Shown here piece after piece: positions 7,767-16,259 of a DNA stretch of 42,085 bases (positions are counted from its first letter, which is position 1; each line of letters begins with the position of its first letter). The notes beneath the pieces were generated by a model that had not been told where the DNA came from, did no database searches, and saw nothing but the letters and a program-made list of their open reading frames with translations. Made by a program: the position numbers and the translations under genes. This DNA comes from an uncultured Prevotellaceae bacterium (lineage in GTDB: Bacteria; Bacteroidota; Bacteroidia; Bacteroidales; Bacteroidaceae), in the NCBI GenBank assembly GCA_902800495.1, contig CADCET010000024.1:1-42085 (forward strand). The letters are read 5' to 3'.

Positions 7767-7798
7767 CAAATTTACGAACTAATTCTGAAACCACCAAA
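7767..7798 (-). promoter_or_regulatory. Bacteroidetes promoter of the HU-like gene
   Basis: On the minus strand TTTG (7798-7795) and TAAATTTG (7774-7767) are 20 bp apart. The start codon follows about 25 bp downstream. Confidence 0.7.
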
Positions 7799-7851
7799 CT
7801 TTTTCCATAATAAAGTAAAAGAGGTGTAAAAATGACATTTTTGCTATTTTA

Positions 7852-7883
7852 TTTGGTCGTTTGCTTACTAATTTGTACCTTTG
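7852..7883 (+). promoter_or_regulatory. Bacteroidetes promoter of the vor/kor operon
   Basis: TTTG at 7852-7855 and TACCTTTG at 7876-7883 with a 20-bp spacer. The start codon of the ferredoxin-like gene is 39 bp downstream. Confidence 0.8.
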
Positions 7884-7922
7884 CACCCCGAATTTGGATT
7901 TAATGCATTAAACAAGGATAAT

Positions 7923-8150
7923 ATGGCAAAATTGAAAGGCGCCATCGAGGTGAACACTGAGCGGTGTAAGGGATGCCAATTGTGCATCATTGCGTGCCCT
8001 CAGAAGGTTATCGCTATGGCTGGTAAAGTGAATCTGCACGGCTACCCTTATGTGGAGGCTGTCAACGAGGAGGCCTGTGTGGGCTGTGCCTCGTGCGGCA
8101 TCGTCTGCCCCGACGGGTGTATCACCGTGTATCGTGTTAAACAGGAGTAA
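7923..8150 (+). CDS. 2-oxoacid:ferredoxin oxidoreductase, delta (4Fe-4S) subunit
   Basis: A 75-residue ferredoxin-like protein with two CxxCxxCxxxCP-type motifs (CKGCQLCIIACP and CVGCASCGIVCP), so it should carry two 4Fe-4S clusters. It passes electrons from the catalytic subunits to ferredoxin. The start is ATG 7923; translation from further upstream would include the promoter. It is the first gene of a four-subunit operon. Confidence 0.93.
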   Translation: MAKLKGAIEVNTERCKGCQLCIIACPQKVIAMAGKVNLHGYPYVEAVNEEACVGCASCGIVCPDGCITVYRVKQE

Positions 8151-8174
8151 AGGAGTAAGGAGAAAAGTAGTAAA

Positions 8175-9269
8175 ATGTCTATGCAAGAGAAAGAAGTTGT
8201 ATTGATGAAGGGTAACGAGGCGATAGCCCACGCTGCCATTCGTTGCGGATGCGACGGCTATTTCGGCTATCCTATTACTCCGCAGAGTGAAGTTATCGAG
8301 ACGCTGGCCGAGCTGAAGCCCTGGGAGACCACCGGTATGCAGGTGGTACAGGCCGAGAGCGAGCTGGCATCTATTTATATGGTATATGGCGCTGCCGGAG
8401 CCGGCAAGCGTGCCATGACCTCGTCGAGCTCTCCCGGCATCGCCCTGATGCAGGAGGGCATCACCTATATGGCTGGCGCCGAGGTGCCGGGCGTGTTTGT
8501 CAACGTCCAGCGCGGCGGTCCCGGTCTGGGCACTATCCAGCCGTCGCAGGGCGACTATTTCCAGGCTACCCGTGGCGGTGGTAACGGTGACTACAACGTC
8601 ATCGTGCTCGCTCCGAACTCCGTTCAGGAGATGGCCGACTTCGTAGACCTCGCCTTCGAGCTGGCCTTTAAGTATCGTAACCCGGCCATGATTCTTTCTG
8701 ACGGTGTCATCGGTCAGATGATGGAGAAGGTGGTGCTGCCGCCGTTCAAGCCCCGTCGTACCGACGAGGAGGTCATCAAGGAGTGTCCCTGGGCCTCTAC
8801 CGGTAAGCCTAAGAACCGCGAGCGTGTGGTCATCACGTCGCTCGAGCTGAAGCCTGAGATTATGGAGCAGCGTAACATTGCCCTGCAGGAGAAATACCGC
8901 AAGATTCAGGAGAGCGAGGTGCGCTACGAGCAGCAGCAGATGGACGATGCCGACTATGCCATCGTCGCCTTCGGCTCTGCCGCCCGTCTGTCGGAGAAGG
9001 CTATTGAGATAGCCCGCGAACAGGGCCTGAAGGTCGGCCTGTTCCGCCCCATCACGCTGTGGCCGTTCCCGACGAAGCAGATTGCCGAACTGGCTAAGAC
9101 GAAGAAGGGCATCCTCGTGGTAGAGATTAACGCCGGACAGATGGTGCAGGACGTGCGCCTGGCAGTGAACGGTGCCGTGCCCGTAGAGCAGTTCGGCCGC
9201 CTCGGTGGCATCGTGCCCGAGCCGGAAGAGATTGTGGATGCTTTAAAAGAAAAGGTTATGGAGATATAG
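8175..9269 (+). CDS. vorB: 2-oxoacid:ferredoxin oxidoreductase alpha subunit (VorB/KorA type)
   Basis: A 364-residue subunit with the N-terminal pyrimidine-binding domain (GYPITPQSEVIE near residues 30-41) and a C-terminal domain II including EINAGQMVQDVRLAV. With the TPP subunit it decarboxylates a 2-oxoacid to its acyl-CoA and reduces ferredoxin. Bacteroidetes homologues are mostly named 3-methyl-2-oxobutanoate dehydrogenase VorB, but 2-oxoglutarate is an equally possible substrate; sequence alone does not separate them. It follows the ferredoxin subunit after 24 bp. Confidence 0.9.
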   Translation: MSMQEKEVVLMKGNEAIAHAAIRCGCDGYFGYPITPQSEVIETLAELKPWETTGMQVVQAESELASIYMVYGAAGAGKRAMTSSSSPGIALMQEGITYMAGAEVPGVFVNVQRGGPGLGTIQPSQGDYFQATRGGGNGDYNVIVLAPNSVQEMADFVDLAFELAFKYRNPAMILSDGVIGQMMEKVVLPPFKPRRTDEEVIKECPWASTGKPKNRERVVITSLELKPEIMEQRNIALQEKYRKIQESEVRYEQQQMDDADYAIVAFGSAARLSEKAIEIAREQGLKVGLFRPITLWPFPTKQIAELAKTKKGILVVEINAGQMVQDVRLAVNGAVPVEQFGRLGGIVPEPEEIVDALKEKVMEI

Positions 9270-9333
9270 GAAGATAGAAGGAGATAGATGAAGATAAAGG
9301 ACAATAGTATAATACTATCCCCAAAGTAATGTC

Positions 9334-9373
9334 CTCTAACTTCTTCTAACTTCCTCTAACTTCTTCTAACTTC
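9334..9373 (+). repeat. four tandem 10-bp repeats between vorB and the TPP subunit
   Basis: CTCTAACTTC and TTCTAACTTC alternate twice. Just upstream a perfect 7-1-7 dyad, ATAGTAT-A-ATACTAT, lies at 9304-9318. Both are within the 119-bp operon-internal gap. Confidence 0.9.
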
Positions 9374-9388
9374 TTAAAAATAAGAACA

Positions 9389-10153
9389 ATGGATAGAAAT
9401 CAAATAGTTCAACCGGAAAACATTGTCTGCAAGAAGCCGACGCTCATGAACGACAATAATATGCACTACTGTCCGGGCTGCTCGCACGGCGTGGTGCATA
9501 AGCTCATTGCCGAGGTCATCGAGGAAATGGGAATGGAAGACAAGGCCGTGGGTGTAAGCCCAGTAGGCTGTGCCGTCTTCGCGTACAACTATATAGACAT
9601 CGACTGGCAGGAGGCTGCCCACGGTCGTGCTCCCGCACTGGCCACGGGCATCAAGCGCTGCTGGCCCGACCGTCTTGTCTTCACCTACCAGGGCGACGGC
9701 GACCTGGCCTGTATCGGAACCTGTGAGACCATCCACGCCCTGAACCGTGGCGAGAATATCGTCATCGTCTTCGTCAACAACGCCATCTACGGCATGACGG
9801 GCGGACAGATGGCTCCTACGACGCTGATCGGCCAGAAAACCTCTACCTGTCCTTATGGCCGTGACCCGCAGTTGCACGGTTATCCCCTGAAGATTGCCGA
9901 TATTGCTGCCCAGCTCGAAGGCACGTGCTACGTGACGCGCCAGTCGGTGGAGAGCGTAGCCTCTATCAACAAGGCCAAGAAGGCGCTGCGTAAGGCTTTC
10001 CAGGCATCAATGGACGGTAAGGGTTCGAGCCTCGTAGAGTTTGTCTCTACCTGTAACAGCGGTTGGAAGCTCACTCCCGCCAAGGCTAACGAATGGATGA
10101 AGGAGAATATGTTCCCCTTCTATCCCAAAGGCGACTTAAAAGACAGGACATAA
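9389..10153 (+). CDS. 2-oxoacid:ferredoxin oxidoreductase beta (TPP-binding) subunit
   Basis: A 254-residue subunit with CPGCSHGVVHK near residue 28, PVGCAVFAYNY, and the TPP-magnesium motif QGDGDLACIG followed by VNNAIYGMTGGQ. It holds thiamine diphosphate and carries out the decarboxylation together with the alpha subunit. It lies downstream of vorB after a gap with short tandem repeats and before the gamma subunit. Confidence 0.93.
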   Translation: MDRNQIVQPENIVCKKPTLMNDNNMHYCPGCSHGVVHKLIAEVIEEMGMEDKAVGVSPVGCAVFAYNYIDIDWQEAAHGRAPALATGIKRCWPDRLVFTYQGDGDLACIGTCETIHALNRGENIVIVFVNNAIYGMTGGQMAPTTLIGQKTSTCPYGRDPQLHGYPLKIADIAAQLEGTCYVTRQSVESVASINKAKKALRKAFQASMDGKGSSLVEFVSTCNSGWKLTPAKANEWMKENMFPFYPKGDLKDRT

Positions 10154-10154
10154 A

Positions 10155-10189
10155 AGCCCACCCCCAGCCCCTCCCCAAGGGAGGGGAGT
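10155..10189 (+). repeat. GC-rich intergenic repeat, copy A
   Basis: A 35-bp C/G-rich element just after the TPP subunit. It contains an internal CTCCCCAAGGGAGGGG dyad and is the near-exact reverse complement of 10263-10297. Confidence 0.9.
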
Positions 10190-10262
10190 CTAAATAGACT
10201 GGAGGTGAAAGTTAATATAATAATGAGTAACAATTAATTAAGGAGACCCCCATGGTAACTAT

Positions 10263-10297
10263 ACTCCCCTCCCTTGGGGAGGGGTTGGGGGTAGGCT
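10263..10297 (-). repeat. GC-rich intergenic repeat, copy B (inverted)
   Basis: Inverted copy of 10155-10189, 73 bp away, ending 2 bp before the gamma-subunit start codon. Read in frame it gives PSLGEGLGVG, a peptide that commonly results from misplaced starts in Bacteroidetes; this is why the start at 10300 is chosen. Confidence 0.9.
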
Positions 10298-10299
10298 AT

Positions 10300-10845
10300 A
10301 TGAAGAAAGAAATAATTATCAGTGGTTTCGGCGGTCAGGGTGTGCTCTCGATGGGTAAGATTCTGGCCTATAGTGGACTGATGGAAGACAAGGAAGTGAC
10401 TTGGATGCCTGCTTACGGTCCCGAGCAGCGTGGCGGTACGGCCAACGTGACGGTCATCGTCAGCGACGAGCGCATCTCGTCGCCCATCCTCAGCCGTTAC
10501 GACATCGCCATCGTGCTCAACCAGCCCTCGCTCGAGAAATTCGAGCCCAAGGTTAAGCCCGGCGGCATTCTTATCTACGACGGCTTCGGCATCATCAACC
10601 CGCCGACGCGCAAGGACATCACCGTCTACCGCATAGACGCCATGGACAAGGCTGCCGAGATGAAGAACGGCAAGGTCTTCAATATGATTGTCCTCGGCGG
10701 TCTGCTCAAGGTGGCTCCCGTGGTCAGCACGAAAGGCGTGGAGAAGGCTCTGAAAAAGACCCTTCCCGAGCGCCATCACGACCTCATCCCCCTGAACATG
10801 CAGGCTGTGGAAGAGGGTGCCAAGATTATCGAGGAGGTGAAGTAA
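10300..10845 (+). CDS. 2-oxoacid:ferredoxin oxidoreductase gamma subunit
   Basis: About 181 residues starting with MKKEIIISGFGGQGVLSMG, the typical start of the gamma domain of pyruvate/2-oxoacid:ferredoxin oxidoreductases, which binds the CoA-acyl intermediate region. AYGPEQRGGTANVTVI is also typical. An ATG at 10252 is in frame but would translate the GC-rich repeat, so 10300 is preferred. It ends the operon; a terminator-like hairpin begins 48 bp downstream. Confidence 0.92.
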   Translation: MKKEIIISGFGGQGVLSMGKILAYSGLMEDKEVTWMPAYGPEQRGGTANVTVIVSDERISSPILSRYDIAIVLNQPSLEKFEPKVKPGGILIYDGFGIINPPTRKDITVYRIDAMDKAAEMKNGKVFNMIVLGGLLKVAPVVSTKGVEKALKKTLPERHHDLIPLNMQAVEEGAKIIEEVK

Positions 10846-10878
10846 GCACTTCCTGACAGATACTGATTGCATCCGTCT

Positions 10879-13173
10879 ATGGAGAAAAAGGTCAAAGAGC
10901 ACACTTGTCTTGGCAAGGTGCTCTTTTTGCTTTTGATGACGGCATCCTGGATGACCAGTGGTGCCCAGACAGACTTGAAGCTTGACGCCGCGCACCTGCT
11001 GCTCGACGGTTCGCTGACTGCTGCTGAGGCAGGGGCTTCGCCCTACGTCTTCAACGACTTCCGCGAGGCGGTGGCCCATTTCCAGGACACGACGACGCTT
11101 TATATCCGCCCGTGGGTCTACTGGGTGGACAATCCCGATGAGCCAGCGGTGGTGAGAGGTAAGGACGGCCGTGAGCCGTTTGGCGTTGTTATCCGTGGCA
11201 AGAGTCTGACTCTCATAGGCTTAAGTCAACATCCCGGGGATGTGGTGCTGGCTTCGCAGCGTGGACAGATGCAGGGAGCCGTTGGCAACTTCACGATGTT
11301 TGACATCCATGCTGACGAGCTACATGTGGAGAATCTGACGATGGGCAACTACTGTAATGTAGACCTCGACTATCAGTTACGTCCCGAACTCAGCCGCAAG
11401 CGTCGTAGCGATGCTATCACGCAGGCTCATGTAGGCTATGTCCACGGTCGGCAGTTGACGGCCCGAAAGGTGCGCTTCATCAGCCGCCTGAACCTCAATC
11501 CGCTGAACGGTGCCCGCGAGAGTGTTTACGACAGCTGCCACTTCGAGTGTACTGACGATGCGCTGAACGGCGGTCATGCCATCTATCGCCACTGCGACTT
11601 TGACCTCTATGGTGCCAAACCCATGTGGAGCACTTTTGGCACGGGGCCGCTATTTTACGATTGCGACTTCTACGTTCGTACAGACAACCGCGAGACTTAC
11701 TTCTGCAAACAGGGTGGCCCAGTGACGGTCGTTGATTGCCGCTATCATGCCCCCGAGGGCAGTTATGTCGGCTGGACGGCCTATCCGCAGCCGTGGTTGC
11801 GCTGCTATCAGCAGAACTTCACGCTCAACGGAAAACCCTATAGCATCGGCAGCCGTCGTCCTCAGAATACAGTCGTGATGAAGGATAAGTTGCTATGGCA
11901 GAGCAACATGCAGATTCCTTTCCTCGCCATCAGCCAGCACGAAGCCAAGCTCCGCGCGCCAGTCGAAATACAACTGACAACAGACAGCTGTGCTGCCTGG
12001 AGCGTGACGAAGGGCTTTGAACGCTTCGTGCTGATGAGACAACTGCCCGAGGGCAGAGCCTCCTTCCTGATGACGAACGAGACGGACGAGACGGCAGACT
12101 TCTGTCTGGTGGCTGCGACGCGCGACGGTCGTCAGGCTGCCTGTCACGTGGTGCTCCAACCCTCGTTGGTGCCAGCGCCTCAGTTTTTGCGCCAGCCTGC
12201 TATCGTACAGCGTGGTGACAGCCTCACGCTCGACTATGCTCTCGACTTACAGGGTCGGCACGACGAATCGCATATTGAGTGGCTGCGCGACGGTATCGTC
12301 GTCAGTACCAGCCACGATGCCCCACAGCGCTCCTACCGCTTGACCGGAGCCGATGCTGGACGCACCATCACTGCCACCATCGCTCCGAAGTCCAACCGTA
12401 GCGACTTTGCTCCTGCCGTCGTCGCGAATATGGCCATCGCCCCTACTTCAGGCAGCGACTCTCTCGCCACACCATCCATCGTTGCTCTTGAAACCGATTT
12501 CCACGACTTCCCTTGCCAGTGGCAGCCTCAGATTATAGAGGGCTACTGGACGGTGGACGGCTATAAGCCTCTCGATACCGAAGCGTTCGATTGGCAATTT
12601 GATCAAGAGAAACCCATGTGGGAGTATGGTGAGGGATTCAATGGCGCTGTCGGACGTGGACTGTTGCAGGCGCAGCGTGGCGCCCGTCTGATGTACACGC
12701 CTATGAAAGGACATTATGGCGATATGTCGCTGACTTTGCAGGTTGACCCCACGAAGACTGCGGGGCAGGGGTTCGGCTCCGCCACAGGACAGTATATGGA
12801 CGTTTGCCTGAAGTTCGACACCCGCACGCTGACGGGCTATGGTCTGCGTATCGTCCGTACGGTGAAACACGCCAAAGCTGTTGATTTCCTATTGGTAGCG
12901 TATAAGAATGGTGTCGTTACACCGCTTACTGAGCCCGTATCCTCAACTTGCTACCGCACAGGCTGCACCATCAGTCTTGACTATGCCGACGGACAGCTTA
13001 CCGCTCATGTTGAGACAAAGACACCGAAGCCTGCCGATTCGCAGTTGCCTCATCAGGTAGATCTCCAAGTCCGCGTTCCTGCCACACCTTTTGGCGGTAT
13101 ACACATCCAGCATACCGGCTCGTGTGGCGAGAGCACCACAATGCTCCATCGTCTTTATTGCCATTCCCGATAG
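10879..13173 (+). CDS. secreted beta-helix-type protein, function unknown
   Basis: About 764 residues. Residues 1-26 form a signal peptide (basic start, VLFLLLMTASWM core, GAQ end). The first 350 residues look like a pectinesterase/right-handed beta-helix protein: repeated turns such as YDSCHFECTDDALNGGHAIYRHCDFDLYG. The middle has two beta-sandwich-like stretches, one with an Ig-like pattern (IEWLRDGIVVS), and the end may be a laminin-G-like or carbohydrate-binding domain. No catalytic residues are assigned. A polysaccharide-related surface or periplasmic role is a guess. The gene ends 19 bp inside the convergent nuclease gene. The start lies just before a hairpin that looks like a terminator. 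Confidence 0.75.
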   Translation: MEKKVKEHTCLGKVLFLLLMTASWMTSGAQTDLKLDAAHLLLDGSLTAAEAGASPYVFNDFREAVAHFQDTTTLYIRPWVYWVDNPDEPAVVRGKDGREPFGVVIRGKSLTLIGLSQHPGDVVLASQRGQMQGAVGNFTMFDIHADELHVENLTMGNYCNVDLDYQLRPELSRKRRSDAITQAHVGYVHGRQLTARKVRFISRLNLNPLNGARESVYDSCHFECTDDALNGGHAIYRHCDFDLYGAKPMWSTFGTGPLFYDCDFYVRTDNRETYFCKQGGPVTVVDCRYHAPEGSYVGWTAYPQPWLRCYQQNFTLNGKPYSIGSRRPQNTVVMKDKLLWQSNMQIPFLAISQHEAKLRAPVEIQLTTDSCAAWSVTKGFERFVLMRQLPEGRASFLMTNETDETADFCLVAATRDGRQAACHVVLQPSLVPAPQFLRQPAIVQRGDSLTLDYALDLQGRHDESHIEWLRDGIVVSTSHDAPQRSYRLTGADAGRTITATIAPKSNRSDFAPAVVANMAIAPTSGSDSLATPSIVALETDFHDFPCQWQPQIIEGYWTVDGYKPLDTEAFDWQFDQEKPMWEYGEGFNGAVGRGLLQAQRGARLMYTPMKGHYGDMSLTLQVDPTKTAGQGFGSATGQYMDVCLKFDTRTLTGYGLRIVRTVKHAKAVDFLLVAYKNGVVTPLTEPVSSTCYRTGCTISLDYADGQLTAHVETKTPKPADSQLPHQVDLQVRVPATPFGGIHIQHTGSCGESTTMLHRLYCHSR
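10894..10928 (+). terminator. terminator-like hairpin inside the 5' end of the beta-helix gene
   Basis: AAAGAGCAC (10894-10902) pairs perfectly with GTGCTCTTT (10918-10926); after a bulged A an inner CTTG/CAAG adds four pairs with a 6-base loop, and a run of T follows. It would end the vor operon, yet it falls within the signal-peptide codons of the next gene. Confidence 0.65.
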
Positions 13174-13910
13174 TTGGCCGTGGCTTCTATGCGGTTCTCG
13201 ACCTTGTCGTCGAGGGCGGGGTAGAAGTCGATGCCTGTTATCTGCTCTATCTCGTCGACGGTGCGGACGCAGCTTTCGAGACTGACCTTCTTGCCGTCGT
13301 TCTTCACTAAGAAACCGATGGCCTTGGGTTGACCAGTACGACACAGGACGACCTTGAAGAAGGCGTCTGGCACCCAGACGCGGTTGCGGCCGATGGTGCG
13401 GGTGGGGGTAGGGTGGTTGTAGACGGGACCGCAGACAATGTCGACGGCACCGTACTTACGGGCCCACTCGCGGCATTTTATTTCCAGGTTGTTCCATTCG
13501 TATTTGTTCAGCGCATGGTTCTGCGGACAGATGTTCGTGAAGAGAAACGACTCGCGCATGGCCGTTGCGTCCCACTTGTTGTCGCCTGCCGGACACATGT
13601 GGCCGCGGTCGTAGCGCGAGTTGTAATAGTCGGCGTCGGTGGCGCGCGGCGTCACGTCGGTGTCCTCCGTAAACACCTCAGCCGAGCGCTGGTTCTTGCC
13701 GTAGGTGTGGGCCTTCGTCAGGTGCCACGCCACCCAGTTCGGATTCTTTGTCTCTTTATTATAAGAGGTGGTGTAGCCCGTGCGCGTCAGAATCTGTTCG
13801 GCGCGGTCCTTCAGCGGTGCCGGCTGTTCATACTTGGTAGTGGTGGTCTTGGCCATCGTTAGCAGGGCGACAACGGGCAGGGCGGCAAATGCTAATAACT
13901 TCTTTTTCAT
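13155..13910 (-). CDS. DNA/RNA non-specific endonuclease (NucA family), secreted
   Basis: A 251-residue protein with an N-terminal signal peptide (about 20 residues). DRGHMCPAG at 101-109 is the active-site motif with catalytic His104, and NICPQNHALNKYEWNNLE holds the metal-binding Asn and Glu of beta-beta-alpha-metal nucleases. It should cleave DNA and RNA outside the cytoplasm. It follows the MATE gene by 36 bp on the same strand, so the two may be cotranscribed. Its 3' end overlaps the convergent beta-helix gene. Confidence 0.92.
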   Translation of the reverse strand: MKKKLLAFAALPVVALLTMAKTTTTKYEQPAPLKDRAEQILTRTGYTTSYNKETKNPNWVAWHLTKAHTYGKNQRSAEVFTEDTDVTPRATDADYYNSRYDRGHMCPAGDNKWDATAMRESFLFTNICPQNHALNKYEWNNLEIKCREWARKYGAVDIVCGPVYNHPTPTRTIGRNRVWVPDAFFKVVLCRTGQPKAIGFLVKNDGKKVSLESCVRTVDEIEQITGIDFYPALDDKVENRIEATANYREWQ

Positions 13911-13946
13911 ATTGGTGTATTTTCTTATTCTTATTTGGATAGTCTG

Positions 13947-15284
13947 TCATTTGACGAAGCCTTTCGTCTTCCATTTTCCCGACCGCCAGCGTCGGACAAG
14001 AATGACGCCGCGGACGTTCTCGTCGAGGGCGAACCCCACCCACATGCCCACAAGACCGTAGCCGAGGGGGATGCCGATGACGTAGCTCAGACCCACGGCG
14101 ATGCTCCACTGGAAGATGACGCCGACGACGAAGGGATAGACGGTGTCGCCCGTAGCGCGCAAGGTGCTGCCGGCAAAGATGTTCGAGGTACGTCCAATCT
14201 CTAAGAACCAGTCGACAACGAGCACCCATACGCCCATCGTGATGATTTCCTGATTGTCGGTGAAGGCACTAAGGATGCTACGCCCCGAAAAAGCGAGGAG
14301 TGCCGAGCCGGTGAGCGTGATGATCATCGACCAGCGGAAGAAGTAATTGCCTAACACGTATGCCGCCTGATGCCGTTGCTGTCCGACGAGATGCCCAACA
14401 AGAATGTCGCCGCCCTGCGTGATGCTGATGCAGAAGAGGTAGACGAACATGATCATGTTGTGACAATAGGTACGTGTGGCTAACGCCTCGTTGCTTATCT
14501 GGTTGATGAAATACGTGATGACCACCTGCGAGAGACAATACGAGATGTTCTCGCTCATCGCCGGAATGCCGATGTACAACAGGTTTTTCAGCTCTTGCCA
14601 GGGGATGGGACGGAAATAATGCAGCGGGAAACGGGGGATGTGTACCTTGAAGTGGATGGCGCCGAGCAGCACCATAGCGACGGCCCGGCTGGTGGCAGTG
14701 GCGATGGCGGCACCCTCGACACCCAACTGCGGACACCCCCAGTGTCCGAAGATGAGCGCGTAGTTGCCCAGAATGTTCAGCACATTGACAATGCCCGTCA
14801 CCACCATCGGATAGACGACTTTGTCGGCACTTCTTAGCGAGGCCGAGAACGTGAGCGACAAGGCCTGGAAGAACGACAGCGCGCCCGTCAGCCGCAGATA
14901 AACCAACCCGTCGCCCATCAGTTCGGGGCGCAGACCCATGAGCTGAAGCAGTCCCTCGGCATAGAAGAACAGTAGGGCGCTGACCGTCAGACCGAGCATC
15001 AGGTTGACTACCAGCGCCATACCCACCACCTGCACCAGCCGTTTGCGCAAGCCCGCGCCGATGTACTGCGCACAGAGAATGGCGGCACCCATCGAGAAAA
15101 ACTGGTAGACGAGGAAGACGAGCGATATCAGCTGGTTGTCGAGCCCCACCGCCGCCACGCTGTTGTCGCTGTAGCGGCTCAGCATCACGGTGTCGACGGC
15201 ACCCAACAGCATCACCAGCGCCATCTCAATGAACACTGGGATGGTGAGTACTTTCAGTTGTCGTTTCAATGACTGGTCGGGCAT
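13947..15284 (-). CDS. MATE family efflux transporter
   Basis: About 445 residues with some twelve hydrophobic segments in two similar halves, as in MATE/NorM drug or metabolite exporters. Typical pieces are VDTVMLSRYSDNSVAAVGL near the N-terminus and RTSNIFAGSTLRATGDT in the second half. Start ATG 15284 (MPDQSLKRQ) is chosen because a promoter box (15300-15293) lies right upstream; a longer frame to 15407 would run through it. The substrate is unknown. Confidence 0.9.
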   Translation of the reverse strand: MPDQSLKRQLKVLTIPVFIEMALVMLLGAVDTVMLSRYSDNSVAAVGLDNQLISLVFLVYQFFSMGAAILCAQYIGAGLRKRLVQVVGMALVVNLMLGLTVSALLFFYAEGLLQLMGLRPELMGDGLVYLRLTGALSFFQALSLTFSASLRSADKVVYPMVVTGIVNVLNILGNYALIFGHWGCPQLGVEGAAIATATSRAVAMVLLGAIHFKVHIPRFPLHYFRPIPWQELKNLLYIGIPAMSENISYCLSQVVITYFINQISNEALATRTYCHNMIMFVYLFCISITQGGDILVGHLVGQQRHQAAYVLGNYFFRWSMIITLTGSALLAFSGRSILSAFTDNQEIITMGVWVLVVDWFLEIGRTSNIFAGSTLRATGDTVYPFVVGVIFQWSIAVGLSYVIGIPLGYGLVGMWVGFALDENVRGVILVRRWRSGKWKTKGFVK

Positions 15285-15292
15285 ATCTCGTG

Positions 15293-15300
15293 CAAAGGTA
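15293..15300 (-). promoter_or_regulatory. -7 box of the MATE gene promoter
   Basis: TACCTTTG on the minus strand, 8 bp before the start codon, so the transcript would have a very short leader. A possible TTTG lies at 15327-15324, slightly farther (23 bp) than usual. Confidence 0.5.
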
Positions 15301-15373
15301 CTGCTTTTCTTGGAAATAATCAGCAAATGCGTGACACGGAATAGAAAAAAAGCATTAAAACTGACAGAAAAAG

Positions 15374-15404
15374 TTGGCAGTACGGGAAAAAATGCGTAAC
15401 TTTG
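15374..15404 (+). promoter_or_regulatory. promoter of the Nif3-like gene
   Basis: TAACTTTG at 15397-15404 with TTGG at 15374-15377, 19 bp apart. The GTG start is 24 bp after the box. Confidence 0.6.
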
Positions 15405-15427
15405 CACCCTAAAACGTACATAGAAGC

Positions 15428-16213
15428 GTGAAAATTAAGGAAGTGCTGAGCGCCCTTGAACAATTCGCGCCCCTGCCCTTGCAGGAAAGCTGGGACAATG
15501 CTGGCTTGCAAGTTGGACTGACAGAGGCGGAGGTTTCAGGGGCATTATTGTGTTTAGACGTCACAGAAAAAGTCGTTGACGAGGCAGTCCGCAAGGGCTG
15601 CAACCTCATTGTGAGCCACCATCCGCTGTTGTTCCGTGGGCTGAAGACCATCAGCGACCTGACAGACGTGCAACGGACGGTGCGTAAGGCTATCCGTCAG
15701 GACGTCTGCGTCGTCTCGATGCACACGAATATGGACAACGCCCAGGGTGGCGTGAACTTCAAGATTGCCGAGAAGTTAGGCCTGACGGACGTGACGTTCC
15801 TGAGTCCGAAGCGGGTAGGGGACGTGGAGTGTGGCAGCGGTGTCGTCGGCACATTAGAGAATCCGATGGCAGCTGACGACTTCGTGCTGAAAGTGAAGCG
15901 CGCGTTCGGCGTGGAGTGTGCTATGACCAACGAACTGCTGCGCCGCCCTGTCAGCCGCGTGGCTATCTGCGGTGGAGCGGGCGACTTTCTGCTCGACGAC
16001 GCCGTCGGTGCAGGTGCCGACGCGTTCATCACGGGCGAGATGCACTATCATCAGTACTTCGGCTATGAGCAGCGCATCCAGATCTGCGTCATCGGCCACT
16101 ACCAGAGCGAGCAGTTCACCGGCGAGGTGTTCCGCGACATCATCAGCGAGCGGTGCCCTAGCGTGAGGACGGAGATGGCAGAGACCTGTACCAACCCGAT
16201 TTATTATTTGTAA
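15428..16213 (+). CDS. Nif3-like dinuclear metal center protein (YbgI/YqfO family)
   Basis: 261 residues with the family motifs SHHPLLFRGLKTI, HTNMDNAQGGVN and GEMHYHQYFGYEQRIQICVIGHYQSE, whose His, Asp and Glu bind two metals. It lacks the long insert of larger family members. The start is GTG at 15428; a promoter just upstream leaves little room for another. Molecular function is not firmly known for the family (GTP cyclohydrolase I type 2-like names are common). The zinc-ribbon coiled-coil gene follows after 46 bp; this pairing is frequent in Bacteroidetes. Confidence 0.93.
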   Translation: MKIKEVLSALEQFAPLPLQESWDNAGLQVGLTEAEVSGALLCLDVTEKVVDEAVRKGCNLIVSHHPLLFRGLKTISDLTDVQRTVRKAIRQDVCVVSMHTNMDNAQGGVNFKIAEKLGLTDVTFLSPKRVGDVECGSGVVGTLENPMAADDFVLKVKRAFGVECAMTNELLRRPVSRVAICGGAGDFLLDDAVGAGADAFITGEMHYHQYFGYEQRIQICVIGHYQSEQFTGEVFRDIISERCPSVRTEMAETCTNPIYYL

Positions 16214-16243
16214 CGTGATAACGATATAACGTAATAACGACAT
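16212..16243 (+). repeat. four tandem 8-bp repeats
   Basis: Units AACGTGAT, AACGATAT, AACGTAAT, AACGACAT begin at 16212, 16220, 16228 and 16236, between the Nif3-like gene and the next gene. Confidence 0.85.
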
Positions 16244-16259
16244 AAAAATAAGAAGAATT

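Noticed and set aside
10234-11079. Antisense frame across the gamma subunit and beta-helix start
   Set aside because: It runs through the GC-rich repeat and opposite a well-recognised subunit.
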